From NCBI RefSeq assembly GCF_009928685.1, contig NZ_WWEO01000043.1:124001-188000 (forward strand): 64,000 bases of DNA. Reading direction: 5' to 3'. Shown here one piece after another: positions 34,979-44,123 of the stretch. The stretch is from Mucilaginibacter agri. Lineage in GTDB: Bacteria; Bacteroidota; Bacteroidia; Sphingobacteriales; Sphingobacteriaceae. A model generated the notes under the pieces. It ran no database searches. It saw only the letters and a program-made list of their open reading frames with translations, and was not told the origin of the DNA. The first letter of the stretch is position 1. Each line of letters opens with the position of its first letter. The translations under genes and the position numbers were made by a program.

Positions 34979-36190
34979 ATGCAAGATTTTCCGGCATATA
35001 CCGACACTAATTTACAAAGTGAGTTATCAACCCTAAACTTAGGGCCAACTCACCCCGCTACCCACGGCGTTTTCCAAAACGTTTTGCAGTTGGATGGTGA
35101 GCGTATTGTAAGCGGTGTTTCAACCATTGGTTATATACACCGTGCTTTTGAAAAAATAGCAGAACACAGGCCGTTTTATCAGATTACGCCACTTACCGAC
35201 CGTTTAAACTATTGCTCGGCCCCGATTAACAATATGGGCTGGCATATGACGGTTGAGAAGCTGTTGGGTATCCAAACACCTAAACGTGTGGACTACCTGC
35301 GTATCATCATCATGGAACTTTCGCGTATTGCCGACCATATTATTTGTAATGGGGTATTGGGTGTTGATACCGGTGCCTTTACCGGTTTCCTTTACATGAT
35401 GGAGCACCGCGAAGCCATTTATGAAATTTACGAGGAGGTTTGCGGATCGCGTTTGACAACTAACGTTGGCCGTATCGGTGGTTTCGAGCGTAACTTTAAT
35501 GATATCGCTTTTGCCAAAACCCGTAAGTTTTTACAAGATTTCCCCAAAGCGTTAAACGAGTTTCAGAACTTGTTTAACCGTAACCGCATATTTGTTGATC
35601 GTACTAAAAACGTAGCGCCCGTTACCGCCGAAACTGCTTTAAGCTATAGCTGGAGCGGCCCGATCTTACGTGCTACCGGTGTTGACTACGATGTTAGAGC
35701 GATGAACCCATATTGCTCTTACGAAGATTTCGACTTTGAAGTTCCGGTAGGTACAACAGGCGATGTTTACGATCGATTCCTGGTACGTAACGAAGAAATG
35801 TGGCAGAGCTTGCGCATTATTGAGCAGGCCCTGGCTAAAGTAGAAAAAGAAGATCCAAATATATTCCACGCTGATGTGCCTGAGTTTTACCTGCCTCCAA
35901 AAGAGGAAGTGTACAACAATATGGAAGCATTGATCTATCACTTTAAAATAGTGATGGGCGAAATTGAAACTCCGGTTGGCGAAGTTTACCATAGTGTAGA
36001 AGGAACCAACGGCGAGCTTGGATTTTACCTGGTTAACGATGGCGGCCGCTCGCCTTACCGCCTGCACTTCCGCAGGCCAAGCTTCATCAACTATCAGATG
36101 TATGCACCAATGAGCCGCGGCATGATGCTGTCTGATGCCATTATTAACATGAGTAGTTTAAACATTATTGCCGGAGAGTTAGATGCTTAA
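34979..36190 (+). CDS. nuoD: NADH-quinone oxidoreductase subunit D
   Basis: I chose ATG 34979 (403 residues); an in-frame TTG at 34964 lies inside nuoC. LNLGPTHPATHG near the N terminus is the 49-kDa subunit signature next to the quinone pocket, and the following EKIAEHRPFYQ and SPYRLHFRRPSF segments are conserved. It shares the quinone site with NuoB. Its last 8 bases overlap nuoE. Confidence 0.97.
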   Translation: MQDFPAYTDTNLQSELSTLNLGPTHPATHGVFQNVLQLDGERIVSGVSTIGYIHRAFEKIAEHRPFYQITPLTDRLNYCSAPINNMGWHMTVEKLLGIQTPKRVDYLRIIIMELSRIADHIICNGVLGVDTGAFTGFLYMMEHREAIYEIYEEVCGSRLTTNVGRIGGFERNFNDIAFAKTRKFLQDFPKALNEFQNLFNRNRIFVDRTKNVAPVTAETALSYSWSGPILRATGVDYDVRAMNPYCSYEDFDFEVPVGTTGDVYDRFLVRNEEMWQSLRIIEQALAKVEKEDPNIFHADVPEFYLPPKEEVYNNMEALIYHFKIVMGEIETPVGEVYHSVEGTNGELGFYLVNDGGRSPYRLHFRRPSFINYQMYAPMSRGMMLSDAIINMSSLNIIAGELDA

Positions 36191-36707
36191 AGTTGAACAT
36201 ACCCAGGAGCCTGTTGAATTTTCTGCCGATTTGCTGAGCAAATTTGCTGATAAGGTTAGCCGCTATCCGGAGGGTAAACAAAAGTCGGCTTTGTTGCCTA
36301 TACTGCACGACGTACAGGCCGAATTAGGTTGGTTAAGTCCGGTGGCTATGGATAAAGTAGCTGCTTACTTAAATATTGAACCAATAGAGGTTTATGAGGT
36401 TGCTACCTTTTATACCATGTACTTATTGCGTCCGCAGGGTAAATATCTTTTAGAAGTTTGCCGTACCGGCCCATGCTGTTTAGTAGGTGCCGAGAAAATA
36501 ATGGACCACCTAGAACAGAAATTAGGTGTTAAGGAAGGCGAAGTTACTGCCGACGGTTTATTTAGCTGGAGAGGCGTAGAGTGCCTTGCAGCCTGCGGCT
36601 TTGGCCCGGTGTTGCAGATTGGCCCTGAATATACTTTCTACGAAAATTTAACACCGGATTCGGTAGATCAGTTAATTAGTGATTTAACAGCAAAAGCTAA
36701 TAACTAA
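36183..36707 (+). CDS. nuoE: NADH-quinone oxidoreductase subunit E
   Basis: A 174-residue subunit of the NADH-oxidising tip with a thioredoxin-like fold and one 2Fe-2S cluster. The ligands are in CRTGPCC and CLAACGFGP. VATFYTMY is also conserved. TAATG links it to nuoF. Confidence 0.96.
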   Translation: MLKVEHTQEPVEFSADLLSKFADKVSRYPEGKQKSALLPILHDVQAELGWLSPVAMDKVAAYLNIEPIEVYEVATFYTMYLLRPQGKYLLEVCRTGPCCLVGAEKIMDHLEQKLGVKEGEVTADGLFSWRGVECLAACGFGPVLQIGPEYTFYENLTPDSVDQLISDLTAKANN

Positions 36708-38068
36708 TGGCACGCAAATTATTACTTGAACATATAAACGTACCGGGCATCAATACTTATGATGTTTACCGCTCTAAAGGTGGTTACGCTTCTGTTGAAA
36801 AGGCTTTAAAAACCCTTTCGCCAGAGGATGTGGTAGAAGAGGTTAAAAAATCGGGTTTACGTGGCCGTGGTGGTGCGGGTTTCCCAACGGGTATGAAGTG
36901 GAGCTTTTTGGCTAAGCCAGAAGGTGTAGCACGCTACCTGGTTTGTAACGCCGACGAATCAGAACCAGGTACTTTTAAAGACCGTTATTTGATGACCTAT
37001 ATCCCTCACTTATTAATTGAGGGGATGATTGTTGCCAGCTATGCATTGGGCGCTAAAGTATCATACATCTACGTACGTGGTGAAATGATGCCGCAGATCC
37101 GCATACTGGAAAAGGCAATTGCTGAAGCTAAGAACGCCGGCTTTTTAGGTAAAAACATATTGGGTACAGGTTACGATCTGGAACTTTACGTTCAGCCAGG
37201 GGGCGGTGCTTATATATGCGGTGAAGAAACTGCACTGTTAGAATCATTGGAAGGCAAGCGTGGTAACCCACGTATTAAGCCACCTTTCCCGGCGATAGCT
37301 GGTTTGTATGGCTGCCCAACTGTGGTAAATAACGTAGAATCTATCGCTGCTGTTGTGCCGATTATTAACGATGGTGGCGACGAGTATGCGAAAATCGGTA
37401 TTGGCCGTAGTACAGGTACTAAACTGATCTCTGCAGGTGGTAACGTTAAGAAACCAGGTGTATACGAGATTGACTTAGGTTTACCGGCCGAAGAGTTTTT
37501 ATACTCCGATGAGTATTGTGGTGGTATTGCCAATGGCAAACGCTTAAAAGCGGTTGTTGCCGGTGGTTCATCAGTGCCAATTTTACCTGCTAACTTATTC
37601 TTAAAAACGATAAGCAACGAAGCTCGCTTAATGAGTTACGAATCATTATCAGACGGTGGTTTTGCTACCGGTACCATGATGGGTTCGGGCGGTTTTATCG
37701 CGTTCGACGAAGATCAGTGCATCGTTCGTAATACCTGGAATTTCACCCGTTTTTACAGCCACGAAAGTTGTGGACAATGTTCGCCTTGCCGTGAGGGTAC
37801 CGGATGGATGGAGAAAGTTTTACATCGTTTAGAAAACGGCCACGGTAAAATGAGCGACATGGACCTACTGGTTGATGTTTCTAAGAAGATAGAGGGAAAT
37901 ACCATTTGTCCGCTGGGTGACGCAGCAGCTTGGCCTGTAGCCAGTGCGATCCGCCACTTCAGAGATGAATTTGAATGGCACGTTACCAATGCGGCAACAG
38001 CGGTAACACGTAACTATGGTATTGCGCATTATGCTGATCCGCTGGTTATTGCGGAGAAAGCAGGATAA
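36707..38068 (+). CDS. nuoF: NADH-quinone oxidoreductase subunit F
   Basis: A 453-residue subunit with the FMN and NADH sites. [13 protein letters not shown] binds [24 protein letters not shown] is conserved, and [12 protein letters not shown] plus a later Cys (NTICPLGD) bind the N3 4Fe-4S cluster. It passes electrons from NADH through FMN into the Fe-S chain. In most Bacteroidota nuoG follows directly; here a repeat and a foreign-looking small gene lie between. Confidence 0.97.
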   Translation: MARKLLLEHINVPGINTYDVYRSKGGYASVEKALKTLSPEDVVEEVKKSGLRGRGGAGFPTGMKWSFLAKPEGVARYLVCNADESEPGTFKDRYLMTYIPHLLIEGMIVASYALGAKVSYIYVRGEMMPQIRILEKAIAEAKNAGFLGKNILGTGYDLELYVQPGGGAYICGEETALLESLEGKRGNPRIKPPFPAIAGLYGCPTVVNNVESIAAVVPIINDGGDEYAKIGIGRSTGTKLISAGGNVKKPGVYEIDLGLPAEEFLYSDEYCGGIANGKRLKAVVAGGSSVPILPANLFLKTISNEARLMSYESLSDGGFATGTMMGSGGFIAFDEDQCIVRNTWNFTRFYSHESCGQCSPCREGTGWMEKVLHRLENGHGKMSDMDLLVDVSKKIEGNTICPLGDAAAWPVASAIRHFRDEFEWHVTNAATAVTRNYGIAHYADPLVIAEKAG

Positions 38069-38080
38069 GAGAAATACAGG

Positions 38081-38166
38081 CGTCATTGCGGGGAAGCCCC
38101 CTCTAAATCTCCCCCGATAGGGGAGACTTTTAAAAAAGGAGGCAACGCCCTCTCCTCCGGAGAGGG
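38081..38166. repeat. Composite intergenic repeat between nuoF and the GGCT-like gene
   Basis: A GTCATTGCG start (38082-38090), then TCTCCCC/GGGGAGA (38108-38114, 38120-38126), then CCCTCTCC/GGAGAGGG (38148-38155, 38159-38166). The parts resemble repeats elsewhere in the window (14690, 22901, 60848). Transcripts across nuo would carry two stable hairpins here. Confidence 0.7.
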
Positions 38167-38212
38167 TTGGGTGAGGCTCTGAATGAAGTGATAGATATTA
38201 TAAAGTTCTACA

Positions 38213-38608
38213 ATGGAGTATCTGTTTGTTTACGGAACATTACTGAAGGACTTTAAGCATAAGGCAAGATTTCCGGTAGAGGAGCACTTGCAATTTATCA
38301 GCGAAGCAACCGTAAAAGGCGCTTTGTATGATTTAGGAAACTACCCCGGTTATGTTGAAGAACCAACCGGAGATGTGAAAGGTGAAATATACCTTGTTAG
38401 CGAAATAGATAAGGTATTTGAAATACTTGATGAATATGAAGGCTTGTTTGATAATGAGCCCGAATACATCAGGAAGAAGAAAGAGATAGAAATACCCAAC
38501 GGCGAAACCATCGAAAGCTGGATATATATTTATCAGCAAGCGATTCGCCCGGAACATAAGAGAATAATGAACGGCGATTACCTCGCTTTTATTAGAAATA
38601 AAGGTTAA
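38213..38608 (+). CDS. Gamma-glutamylcyclotransferase-like protein (AIG2/GGCT fold)
   Basis: A 131-residue protein starting YLFVYGTLLKDF, the YGTL motif of the GGCT fold, with YPGYVE and LDEYEG, which carries the acidic catalytic residue. Such enzymes release 5-oxoproline from gamma-glutamyl amines, or act on related amides. It lies inside the complex I operon, 2 bases before nuoG and 144 bases after nuoF, and just after a composite repeat. It has no known role in complex I, so it appears to be an insertion that kept the operon readable. Confidence 0.85.
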   Translation: MEYLFVYGTLLKDFKHKARFPVEEHLQFISEATVKGALYDLGNYPGYVEEPTGDVKGEIYLVSEIDKVFEILDEYEGLFDNEPEYIRKKKEIEIPNGETIESWIYIYQQAIRPEHKRIMNGDYLAFIRNKG

Positions 38609-38610
38609 TA

Positions 38611-39612
38611 ATGTTTAAAGTAACAATAGACGGAATACCTGTTGAAGTAGAGCCGGGAACCACCATCCTGAATGCCGCAAGGCAGATCGGGGGCGACATC
38701 GTTCCACCGGCTATGTGCTACTACTCGAAACTGGAAGGCAGTGGCGGTAAATGCCGTACCTGTTTGGTTAAAGTGAGCAAAGGTTCTGAAAAAGACCCTC
38801 GCCCTATGCCAAAACTGGTAGCATCATGCCGTACCACGGTAATGGATGGCATGGAAGTGCAAAACATTACATCGCCCGAGGTTATCGAAGCACGTAAAGG
38901 TGTGGTAGAAATGTTGTTGATCAACCACCCGCTGGATTGCCCTGTTTGCGACCAGGCTGGCGAATGCCACCTGCAGGATCTGGGTTTTGAGCACGGTTCG
39001 GCCAAAACACGTTACGAATTTGATCGTCGTAAATTTGAGCGTATCGATATTGGCGATAAGATCCAGCTGCACATGACGCGTTGTATCCTTTGCTACCGTT
39101 GCGTTTTCACTGCCGATCAGATTACTGATAAACGTGTACACGGTATTTTAAACCGTGGTGATCATGCCGAGATCTCGACTTATATTCAACAAGCAGTTGA
39201 TAACGATTTCTCTGGTAACGTAATTGACGTTTGCCCGGTAGGTGCATTAACCGACAAAACTTTCCGCTTTAAAAACAGGGTATGGTTTACCAAACCTGTA
39301 GAAGCACACCGCGATTGCGATCACGAAAAATGTAATGGTAAGGTTACTTTATGGTACAAAGGCGAGGATGTTATCCGCGTTACTGCCCGTAAAGATGTAT
39401 ATGGCGAGGTTGAGGAGTTTATCTGCAACACCTGCCGTTTTGATAAAAAGAAAACTGCTGATTGGGTTATTGAAGGCCCGCGTAAGGTTTCTCATAAATC
39501 GGTTATCAGCTCAAACCATTACGATACATTAAAGCCGCTGCCTGTGGTTAAAACTAATCCATTATTGCAGGAAGCGAATAAAGATCAATTTGAAAGGGAG
39601 ACAAGACTATAA
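38611..39612 (+). CDS. nuoG: NADH-quinone oxidoreductase subunit G, short form
   Basis: A 333-residue protein, much shorter than E. coli NuoG (about 900). It keeps the 2Fe-2S ligands (CYYSKLEG, GKCRTC, SCRTTV), the His-Cys3 cluster motif (HPLDCPVCDQAGEC) and the next 4Fe-4S (CILCYRC, later CPVGAL). After a remnant of the following Cys domain (CDHEKC, ICNTC) it ends, without the large molybdopterin-like domain. Short forms like this are usual in Bacteroidota. The electron wire is complete; the lost domain is structural. Confidence 0.93.
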   Translation: MFKVTIDGIPVEVEPGTTILNAARQIGGDIVPPAMCYYSKLEGSGGKCRTCLVKVSKGSEKDPRPMPKLVASCRTTVMDGMEVQNITSPEVIEARKGVVEMLLINHPLDCPVCDQAGECHLQDLGFEHGSAKTRYEFDRRKFERIDIGDKIQLHMTRCILCYRCVFTADQITDKRVHGILNRGDHAEISTYIQQAVDNDFSGNVIDVCPVGALTDKTFRFKNRVWFTKPVEAHRDCDHEKCNGKVTLWYKGEDVIRVTARKDVYGEVEEFICNTCRFDKKKTADWVIEGPRKVSHKSVISSNHYDTLKPLPVVKTNPLLQEANKDQFERETRL

Positions 39613-40661
39613 TGGAACTTTTAGATATCGGTATAAAGTTTATACTTATTGTAGTGATCTTTTTGATCAGCCTGGTAGTTGCTATGTACTCTACCTACGC
39701 CGAGCGTAAAGTTGCTGCCTTTTTTCAGGATAGGGTAGGCCCAAACAGAGCTGGTCCTTGGGGTATTTTACAACCGTTAGCAGATGGTGGTAAAATGTTT
39801 ATGAAAGAAGAGATTATCCCAACCCGTGCAAGTGGTTTATTGTTCATTGTTGGTCCATCGCTGGCCATCATGACGGCCTGTATCGGTTCTGCAGTTATTC
39901 CGTGGGGACAATCTTTACAATTTGGTTCCAGAACAGTTGATCTTCAGGTTACAGATATTAACGTTGGTATCCTTTACATTTTCGGTGTAGTATCTTTAGG
40001 TGTTTATGGTATCATGATCGGTGGCTGGGCTTCTAATAACAAGTATTCGTTATTAGGTGCTATCCGTGCCGCATCGCAAAATATCAGTTACGAGGTCTCT
40101 ATGGGCTTATCTATCATTGCGCTTATTATGGTGTCGGGGTCGTTAAGTTTAAAAGATATCGCTGCACAGCAACATGGTTTTTGGGCTAATGGTTATTTCA
40201 CCTGGAATTTCTTCAAGCAGCCACTAGGTTTCATCATCTTTATAGTATGTGCGTTTGCAGAAACCAACCGCAGCCCATTCGATTTACCGGAATGTGAAAC
40301 CGAGTTGGTAGGTGGTTATCATACCGAATATTCATCGATGAAACTTGGTTTTTACCTGTTTGCAGAGTACATCAATATGTTCATTTCATCGGCAGTAATG
40401 GCTACGTTATATTTTGGTGGCTATAACTATCCTTTTATGGATTCGGTTGCTGCGTCGGTAGGCCCTAACGCTGCGGTTATACTAGGTGTAGTGTTGATGT
40501 TTGCTAAAGTATTCGGATTCATCTTCTTCTTTATGTGGGTTCGCTGGACTATCCCGCGTTTCCGCTACGATCAGTTGATGAACCTGGGCTGGCGCACCTT
40601 GATCCCATTGGCTATCTTTAATATTGTGTTGACAGGCCTTTTTATGACCTTTTTTAAATAG
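39612..40661 (+). CDS. nuoH: NADH-quinone oxidoreductase subunit H
   Basis: A 349-residue membrane subunit with about eight helices. YAERKVAAFFQDRVGPNRAGPWG and ETNRSPFDLPECETELVGGYHTEYS are the conserved quinone-channel loops. It connects the hydrophilic arm to the membrane arm. TAATG overlaps it with nuoG. Confidence 0.97.
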   Translation: MELLDIGIKFILIVVIFLISLVVAMYSTYAERKVAAFFQDRVGPNRAGPWGILQPLADGGKMFMKEEIIPTRASGLLFIVGPSLAIMTACIGSAVIPWGQSLQFGSRTVDLQVTDINVGILYIFGVVSLGVYGIMIGGWASNNKYSLLGAIRAASQNISYEVSMGLSIIALIMVSGSLSLKDIAAQQHGFWANGYFTWNFFKQPLGFIIFIVCAFAETNRSPFDLPECETELVGGYHTEYSSMKLGFYLFAEYINMFISSAVMATLYFGGYNYPFMDSVAASVGPNAAVILGVVLMFAKVFGFIFFFMWVRWTIPRFRYDQLMNLGWRTLIPLAIFNIVLTGLFMTFFK

Positions 40662-40676
40662 AACGGAACTAGGATA

Positions 40677-41174
40677 ATGGAACCATTAAGTAATAAGCGA
40701 AAAGTACTTGACTTTAAACCACTCACGCTGCTGGAGAGATCATATCTGCCAGAGATTGCGAAGGGGTTGAGCATTACGATGAAGCATTTTTTTAAGAAGC
40801 CGGTAACCATCAGCTATCCTGAGCAAAAACGTGAGTTTTCTGAAAACTTCCGTGGCCAGCACTCGCTTAAACGCGATGAAGAAGGCAAGGAGCGTTGCAC
40901 AGCTTGCGGCCTTTGCGCATTATCGTGCCCTGCAGAAGCCATCACCATGACGGCAGCCGAGCGCCAGCCGGGTGAAGAAAACCTGTACCGCGAAGAGAAA
41001 TACGCTGCAGTTTACGAGATCAATATGTTGCGTTGCATCTTCTGCGGACTATGCGAAGAAGCTTGTCCTAAAGAGGCTATTTATCTGGACGGGGATATTG
41101 TACCTACGGATTTTTTAAGAAAAGACTTTATATACGGCAAAGACAAATTAGTTGAGCCACCATTAAATCAATAA
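40677..41174 (+). CDS. nuoI: NADH-quinone oxidoreductase subunit I
   Basis: A 165-residue peripheral subunit with two 4Fe-4S motifs, CTACGLCALSCP and CIFCGLCEEACP, that form clusters N6a and N6b just before N2. It is the last gene before a hairpin that splits the operon. Confidence 0.97.
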   Translation: MEPLSNKRKVLDFKPLTLLERSYLPEIAKGLSITMKHFFKKPVTISYPEQKREFSENFRGQHSLKRDEEGKERCTACGLCALSCPAEAITMTAAERQPGEENLYREEKYAAVYEINMLRCIFCGLCEEACPKEAIYLDGDIVPTDFLRKDFIYGKDKLVEPPLNQ

Positions 41175-41183
41175 AGAAGTTTT

Positions 41184-41219
41184 ATACCTTTGCCCATCTT
41201 TTAAAATGAGCAAAGGTAT
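41184..41219 (+). promoter_or_regulatory. Hairpin that contains a promoter box, between nuoI and nuoJ
   Basis: Arms ATACCTTTGC (41184-41193) and GCAAAGGTAT (41210-41219) are perfectly complementary, with an inner CAT/ATG extension. TTTTG follows the second arm, as in a terminator. The first arm also contains TACCTTTG (41185-41192), a TAnnTTTG match that would start a transcript about 40 bases before nuoJ. It could end nuoA-I mRNA and start nuoJ-N mRNA. Confidence 0.5.
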
Positions 41220-41232
41220 TTTGTAATACATC

Positions 41233-41733
41233 ATGAGTACATTTTACTTCATCGCATTTTTATCTATTTTCTTTTCACTGCTGGTAATTTTTGCAAAAAA
41301 TCCGGTGCATAGTGTGTTGTATCTGATACTCACCTTTTTCACCTTTACCATCCATTACGTTTTATTAAACGCACAATTTTTGGCTGTAGTAAACTTTATC
41401 GTTTACATGGGGGCTATTATGGTGCTTTTCTTATTCGTGATGATGCTACTCAACCTTAATAAGGACGCCGAACCTGGCAAGCATTATTTGGTTAAGCTGG
41501 CCGGTGTAATTGCAGGTGGTTGTTTACTGGTAACCTTAGTTGGTACATTAAAGCTAACAGCAAAGTCAGACCCGGTTATATTGCAAAATGCTAATCTAGG
41601 TTTAGTTAAAAACTTAGGTAAAGTTTTATTCAACGAGTTTTTACTGCCGTTCGAGATATCATCTGTGTTGCTTTTATCAGCAATGGTAGGTGCGGTATTA
41701 TTGGCTAAAAAAGAACAAAGAGCAACTGTATAA
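41233..41733 (+). CDS. nuoJ: NADH-quinone oxidoreductase subunit J
   Basis: A 166-residue membrane subunit with five helices. [21 protein letters not shown] is the conserved helix 3 with its pi-bulge region (only part shown: [11 protein letters not shown]). It belongs to the membrane arm. It overlaps nuoK as TAATG. Confidence 0.95.
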   Translation: MSTFYFIAFLSIFFSLLVIFAKNPVHSVLYLILTFFTFTIHYVLLNAQFLAVVNFIVYMGAIMVLFLFVMMLLNLNKDAEPGKHYLVKLAGVIAGGCLLVTLVGTLKLTAKSDPVILQNANLGLVKNLGKVLFNEFLLPFEISSVLLLSAMVGAVLLAKKEQRATV

Positions 41734-42062
41734 TGGCAAACATCACAGAAACCATACAAACTGTTCCGCTTAATCATTACATCCTGTTAAGCGCAATTAT
41801 TTTTTCTATCGGTGTAATCGGCGTATTAATCCGTCGTAACGCTATCGTAGTATTTATGTCGGTTGAGTTGATGCTTAACGCCGTAAACCTGTTACTTACT
41901 GCATTCTCTGTTTACAAGGGCGATGCATCAGGACAGGTATTCGTATTTTTCGTTATGGCACTGGCCGCAGCAGAAGTTGCTGTTGGGTTGGCTATCATCG
42001 TAATGATCTACAGAAATACGCACTCAACAGATATCAATGTGTTGAGCAGATTGAAATGGTAA
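41733..42062 (+). CDS. nuoK: NADH-quinone oxidoreductase subunit K
   Basis: A 109-residue MrpC-like membrane subunit with three helices. The conserved Glu residues of the proton path lie in [13 protein letters not shown] and [11 protein letters not shown]. After its stop come 140 bases of repeats before nuoL. Confidence 0.97.
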   Translation: MANITETIQTVPLNHYILLSAIIFSIGVIGVLIRRNAIVVFMSVELMLNAVNLLLTAFSVYKGDASGQVFVFFVMALAAAEVAVGLAIIVMIYRNTHSTDINVLSRLKW

Positions 42063-42072
42063 GTTTTTGATT

Positions 42073-42112
42073 TCGAATTTCGTGCCCAAGGCTTTGGGTT
42101 TCGAATTTGATC
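42073..42112. repeat. Palindromic TTCGAA/CCCAAGGCTTTGGG element with 7-base phase
   Basis: TCGAATT occurs at 42073 and 42101, 28 bases (four heptads) apart, and TCG again at 42080. Between them lies CCCAAGGCTTTGGG, a near-perfect palindrome. The whole element can fold as a hairpin. It lies in the nuoK-nuoL gap. Confidence 0.5.
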
Positions 42113-42147
42113 TCAGTAAAATATACAATAAGGTTAAAAAGAAGACA

Positions 42148-42196
42148 ACGTAAAAACGTATCACGTCTAACGTAAAACGTAAAAAACGTCCAACGT
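42148..42196 (+). repeat. Heptameric ACGTNNN array (7 units) before nuoL
   Basis: ACGT begins at 42148, 42156, 42163, 42170, 42177, 42186 and 42193; four of six steps are exactly 7 bases, the others 8 and 9. It ends 6 bases before ATG 42203. Confidence 0.72.
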
Positions 42197-42202
42197 AAAA
42201 CA

Positions 42203-44101
42203 ATGAATAATTATCTCTGGCTTATTCCTTTACTGCCTCTTGCAGGATTTATTATTAACGGACTCGGCCGAAATGCTTTACCTAAAAATCTGATCGGTGC
42301 CATTGGTAGCCTGGTTATCCTCGTTGCCTTCGGTTTAAGTGTTGAAGCATTTTTACAAGTACAATCAACCGGTCACCCTATCGAAGTAAACATATTCACT
42401 TGGATTAAGGTTGGCAATTTCACCGTTCCATTTGCTTTCCTGGTAGATCAATTAAGCGCCATAATGCTATTGATCATCACTGGCGTAGGTTTCCTGATCC
42501 ATTTATACTCTATAGGCTATATGCATGATGATGCAGGCTTCGGTAAGTTTTTCGCTTATCTAAACCTGTTCGTATTTTTTATGCTGCTGCTGGTTATGGG
42601 TTCTAACTACGTAGTAATGTTTATAGGTTGGGAAGGCGTAGGTTTATGCTCATACCTGCTTATCGGATTCTGGTTTACCAACGCCGATTATGCAGATGCT
42701 GCTAAAAAAGCCTTCGTTATGAACCGTATCGGCGACTTGGGTTTCCTGATCGCTATATTTTTAATGATCCATTACTTCGACAGTGTAAGCTTTAACGAAG
42801 TGTTTGCTAAGGTGCCAGGTTTACATGGTGCAAAGGTAACGCATGTGCTTACCCTGATCACCATGTTGTTATTTGTAGGTGCCACAGGTAAATCGGCGCA
42901 AATTCCATTGTTTACCTGGTTACCAGATGCGATGGCCGGCCCAACTCCGGTTTCGGCGCTGATCCACGCTGCTACCATGGTTACAGCAGGTATTTATATG
43001 ATTGCACGCTCGCACGTAATGTTCGATCTGGCTCCGTTTACTACCAACATTGTTGCCATTATTGGTTTAGCAACTGCAGTATTTGCTGCGCTGATTGCAT
43101 TGACTCAAACAGATATAAAAAAGGTACTGGCTTATTCAACCGTATCTCAATTAGGTTACATGTTTTTAGGTTTAGGCGTTGGCGCTTATACTGGCTCATT
43201 CTTCCACGTTATTACACACGCTTTCTTCAAAGCGTTGTTATTCCTTGGTGCAGGTTCTGTTATTCACGCGGTAAGCGGCGAGCAGGACATGCGTAAAATG
43301 GGTGGCCTTTACAAAAAACTGCCTATTACGTTCTGGACTATGCTGATGGGGACTATTGCCATATCAGGTATTCCTCCATTCTCAGGGTTCTTTTCTAAAG
43401 ATGAAATTTTAGCACATACATACCAGTATAGCCCGATTATGTATTACATCGGTGTTATTACGGCTATGTTCACTTCGTTCTATATGTTCCGCATGTTGTT
43501 CCTTACTTTCTTCGGTAAGTTCAGAGGCACACACGAGCAAGAGCATCATTTACATGAGTCGCCGGCAACTATCACTATCCCGTTGATCGTGTTAGCTATT
43601 CTTTCGGTATTTGGCGGTGCCCTAAACATTCCGGCAATATTAGGAGGTCACGAGTGGTTAGCACACTGGTTAACTCCATTATTTGGCGAAGCTAAAGAAG
43701 GCGGCCACGAAGGCGGTATTCCAGAAATGGGACTAATGGCTATTTCTGTAGGTGCTGCGGTTATTGCATTGGTCTATGCTTATATCAAATATATCAGCAA
43801 GGCAGATATCCCTGTAGCGGATACAGAAGAGCGTCCGCTACTAACAGCATTATCATACCACAAATTTTATATCGACGAATTATATGATACGATTATCCGC
43901 AAGCCGCTTGATGCGATTTCGGTGTTCTTCTATAAAGTAGTTGATAAAATGGGTATCGACGGATTAGTGAATGGCTTGGGAAGCGGTACCGTAGAATCGA
44001 GCAAAGGTTTGCGTTTATTGCAGACTGGTAATGTCGGTTTCTACATATTTATGATGGTGATAGGTATTATTGCCGTATTGGTTTATAGTTTAAAATTTTA
44101 G
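42203..44101 (+). CDS. nuoL: NADH-quinone oxidoreductase subunit L
   Basis: A 632-residue Mrp-type antiporter-like membrane subunit with about 16 helices, including the long lateral helix region at the C terminus. GWEGVGLCSYLLIGFW and LPDAMAGPTPVSALIHAATMV are family hallmarks with the proton-path Glu and Lys. It lies at the distal end of the membrane arm. Translation must start directly after the ACGT heptad array. Confidence 0.97.
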   Translation: MNNYLWLIPLLPLAGFIINGLGRNALPKNLIGAIGSLVILVAFGLSVEAFLQVQSTGHPIEVNIFTWIKVGNFTVPFAFLVDQLSAIMLLIITGVGFLIHLYSIGYMHDDAGFGKFFAYLNLFVFFMLLLVMGSNYVVMFIGWEGVGLCSYLLIGFWFTNADYADAAKKAFVMNRIGDLGFLIAIFLMIHYFDSVSFNEVFAKVPGLHGAKVTHVLTLITMLLFVGATGKSAQIPLFTWLPDAMAGPTPVSALIHAATMVTAGIYMIARSHVMFDLAPFTTNIVAIIGLATAVFAALIALTQTDIKKVLAYSTVSQLGYMFLGLGVGAYTGSFFHVITHAFFKALLFLGAGSVIHAVSGEQDMRKMGGLYKKLPITFWTMLMGTIAISGIPPFSGFFSKDEILAHTYQYSPIMYYIGVITAMFTSFYMFRMLFLTFFGKFRGTHEQEHHLHESPATITIPLIVLAILSVFGGALNIPAILGGHEWLAHWLTPLFGEAKEGGHEGGIPEMGLMAISVGAAVIALVYAYIKYISKADIPVADTEERPLLTALSYHKFYIDELYDTIIRKPLDAISVFFYKVVDKMGIDGLVNGLGSGTVESSKGLRLLQTGNVGFYIFMMVIGIIAVLVYSLKF

Positions 44102-44123
44102 CCACAAGCGTTACAATTAGGAA

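Noticed and set aside
38611..39612. Treating the short NuoG as a broken gene
   Set aside because: All cluster motifs are intact, the stop overlaps nuoH as TAATG, and short NuoG is usual in Bacteroidota.
42148..42196. Reading the ACGT array as a CRISPR remnant
   Set aside because: Units are only 7 bases with no spacers of CRISPR length and no cas genes nearby.
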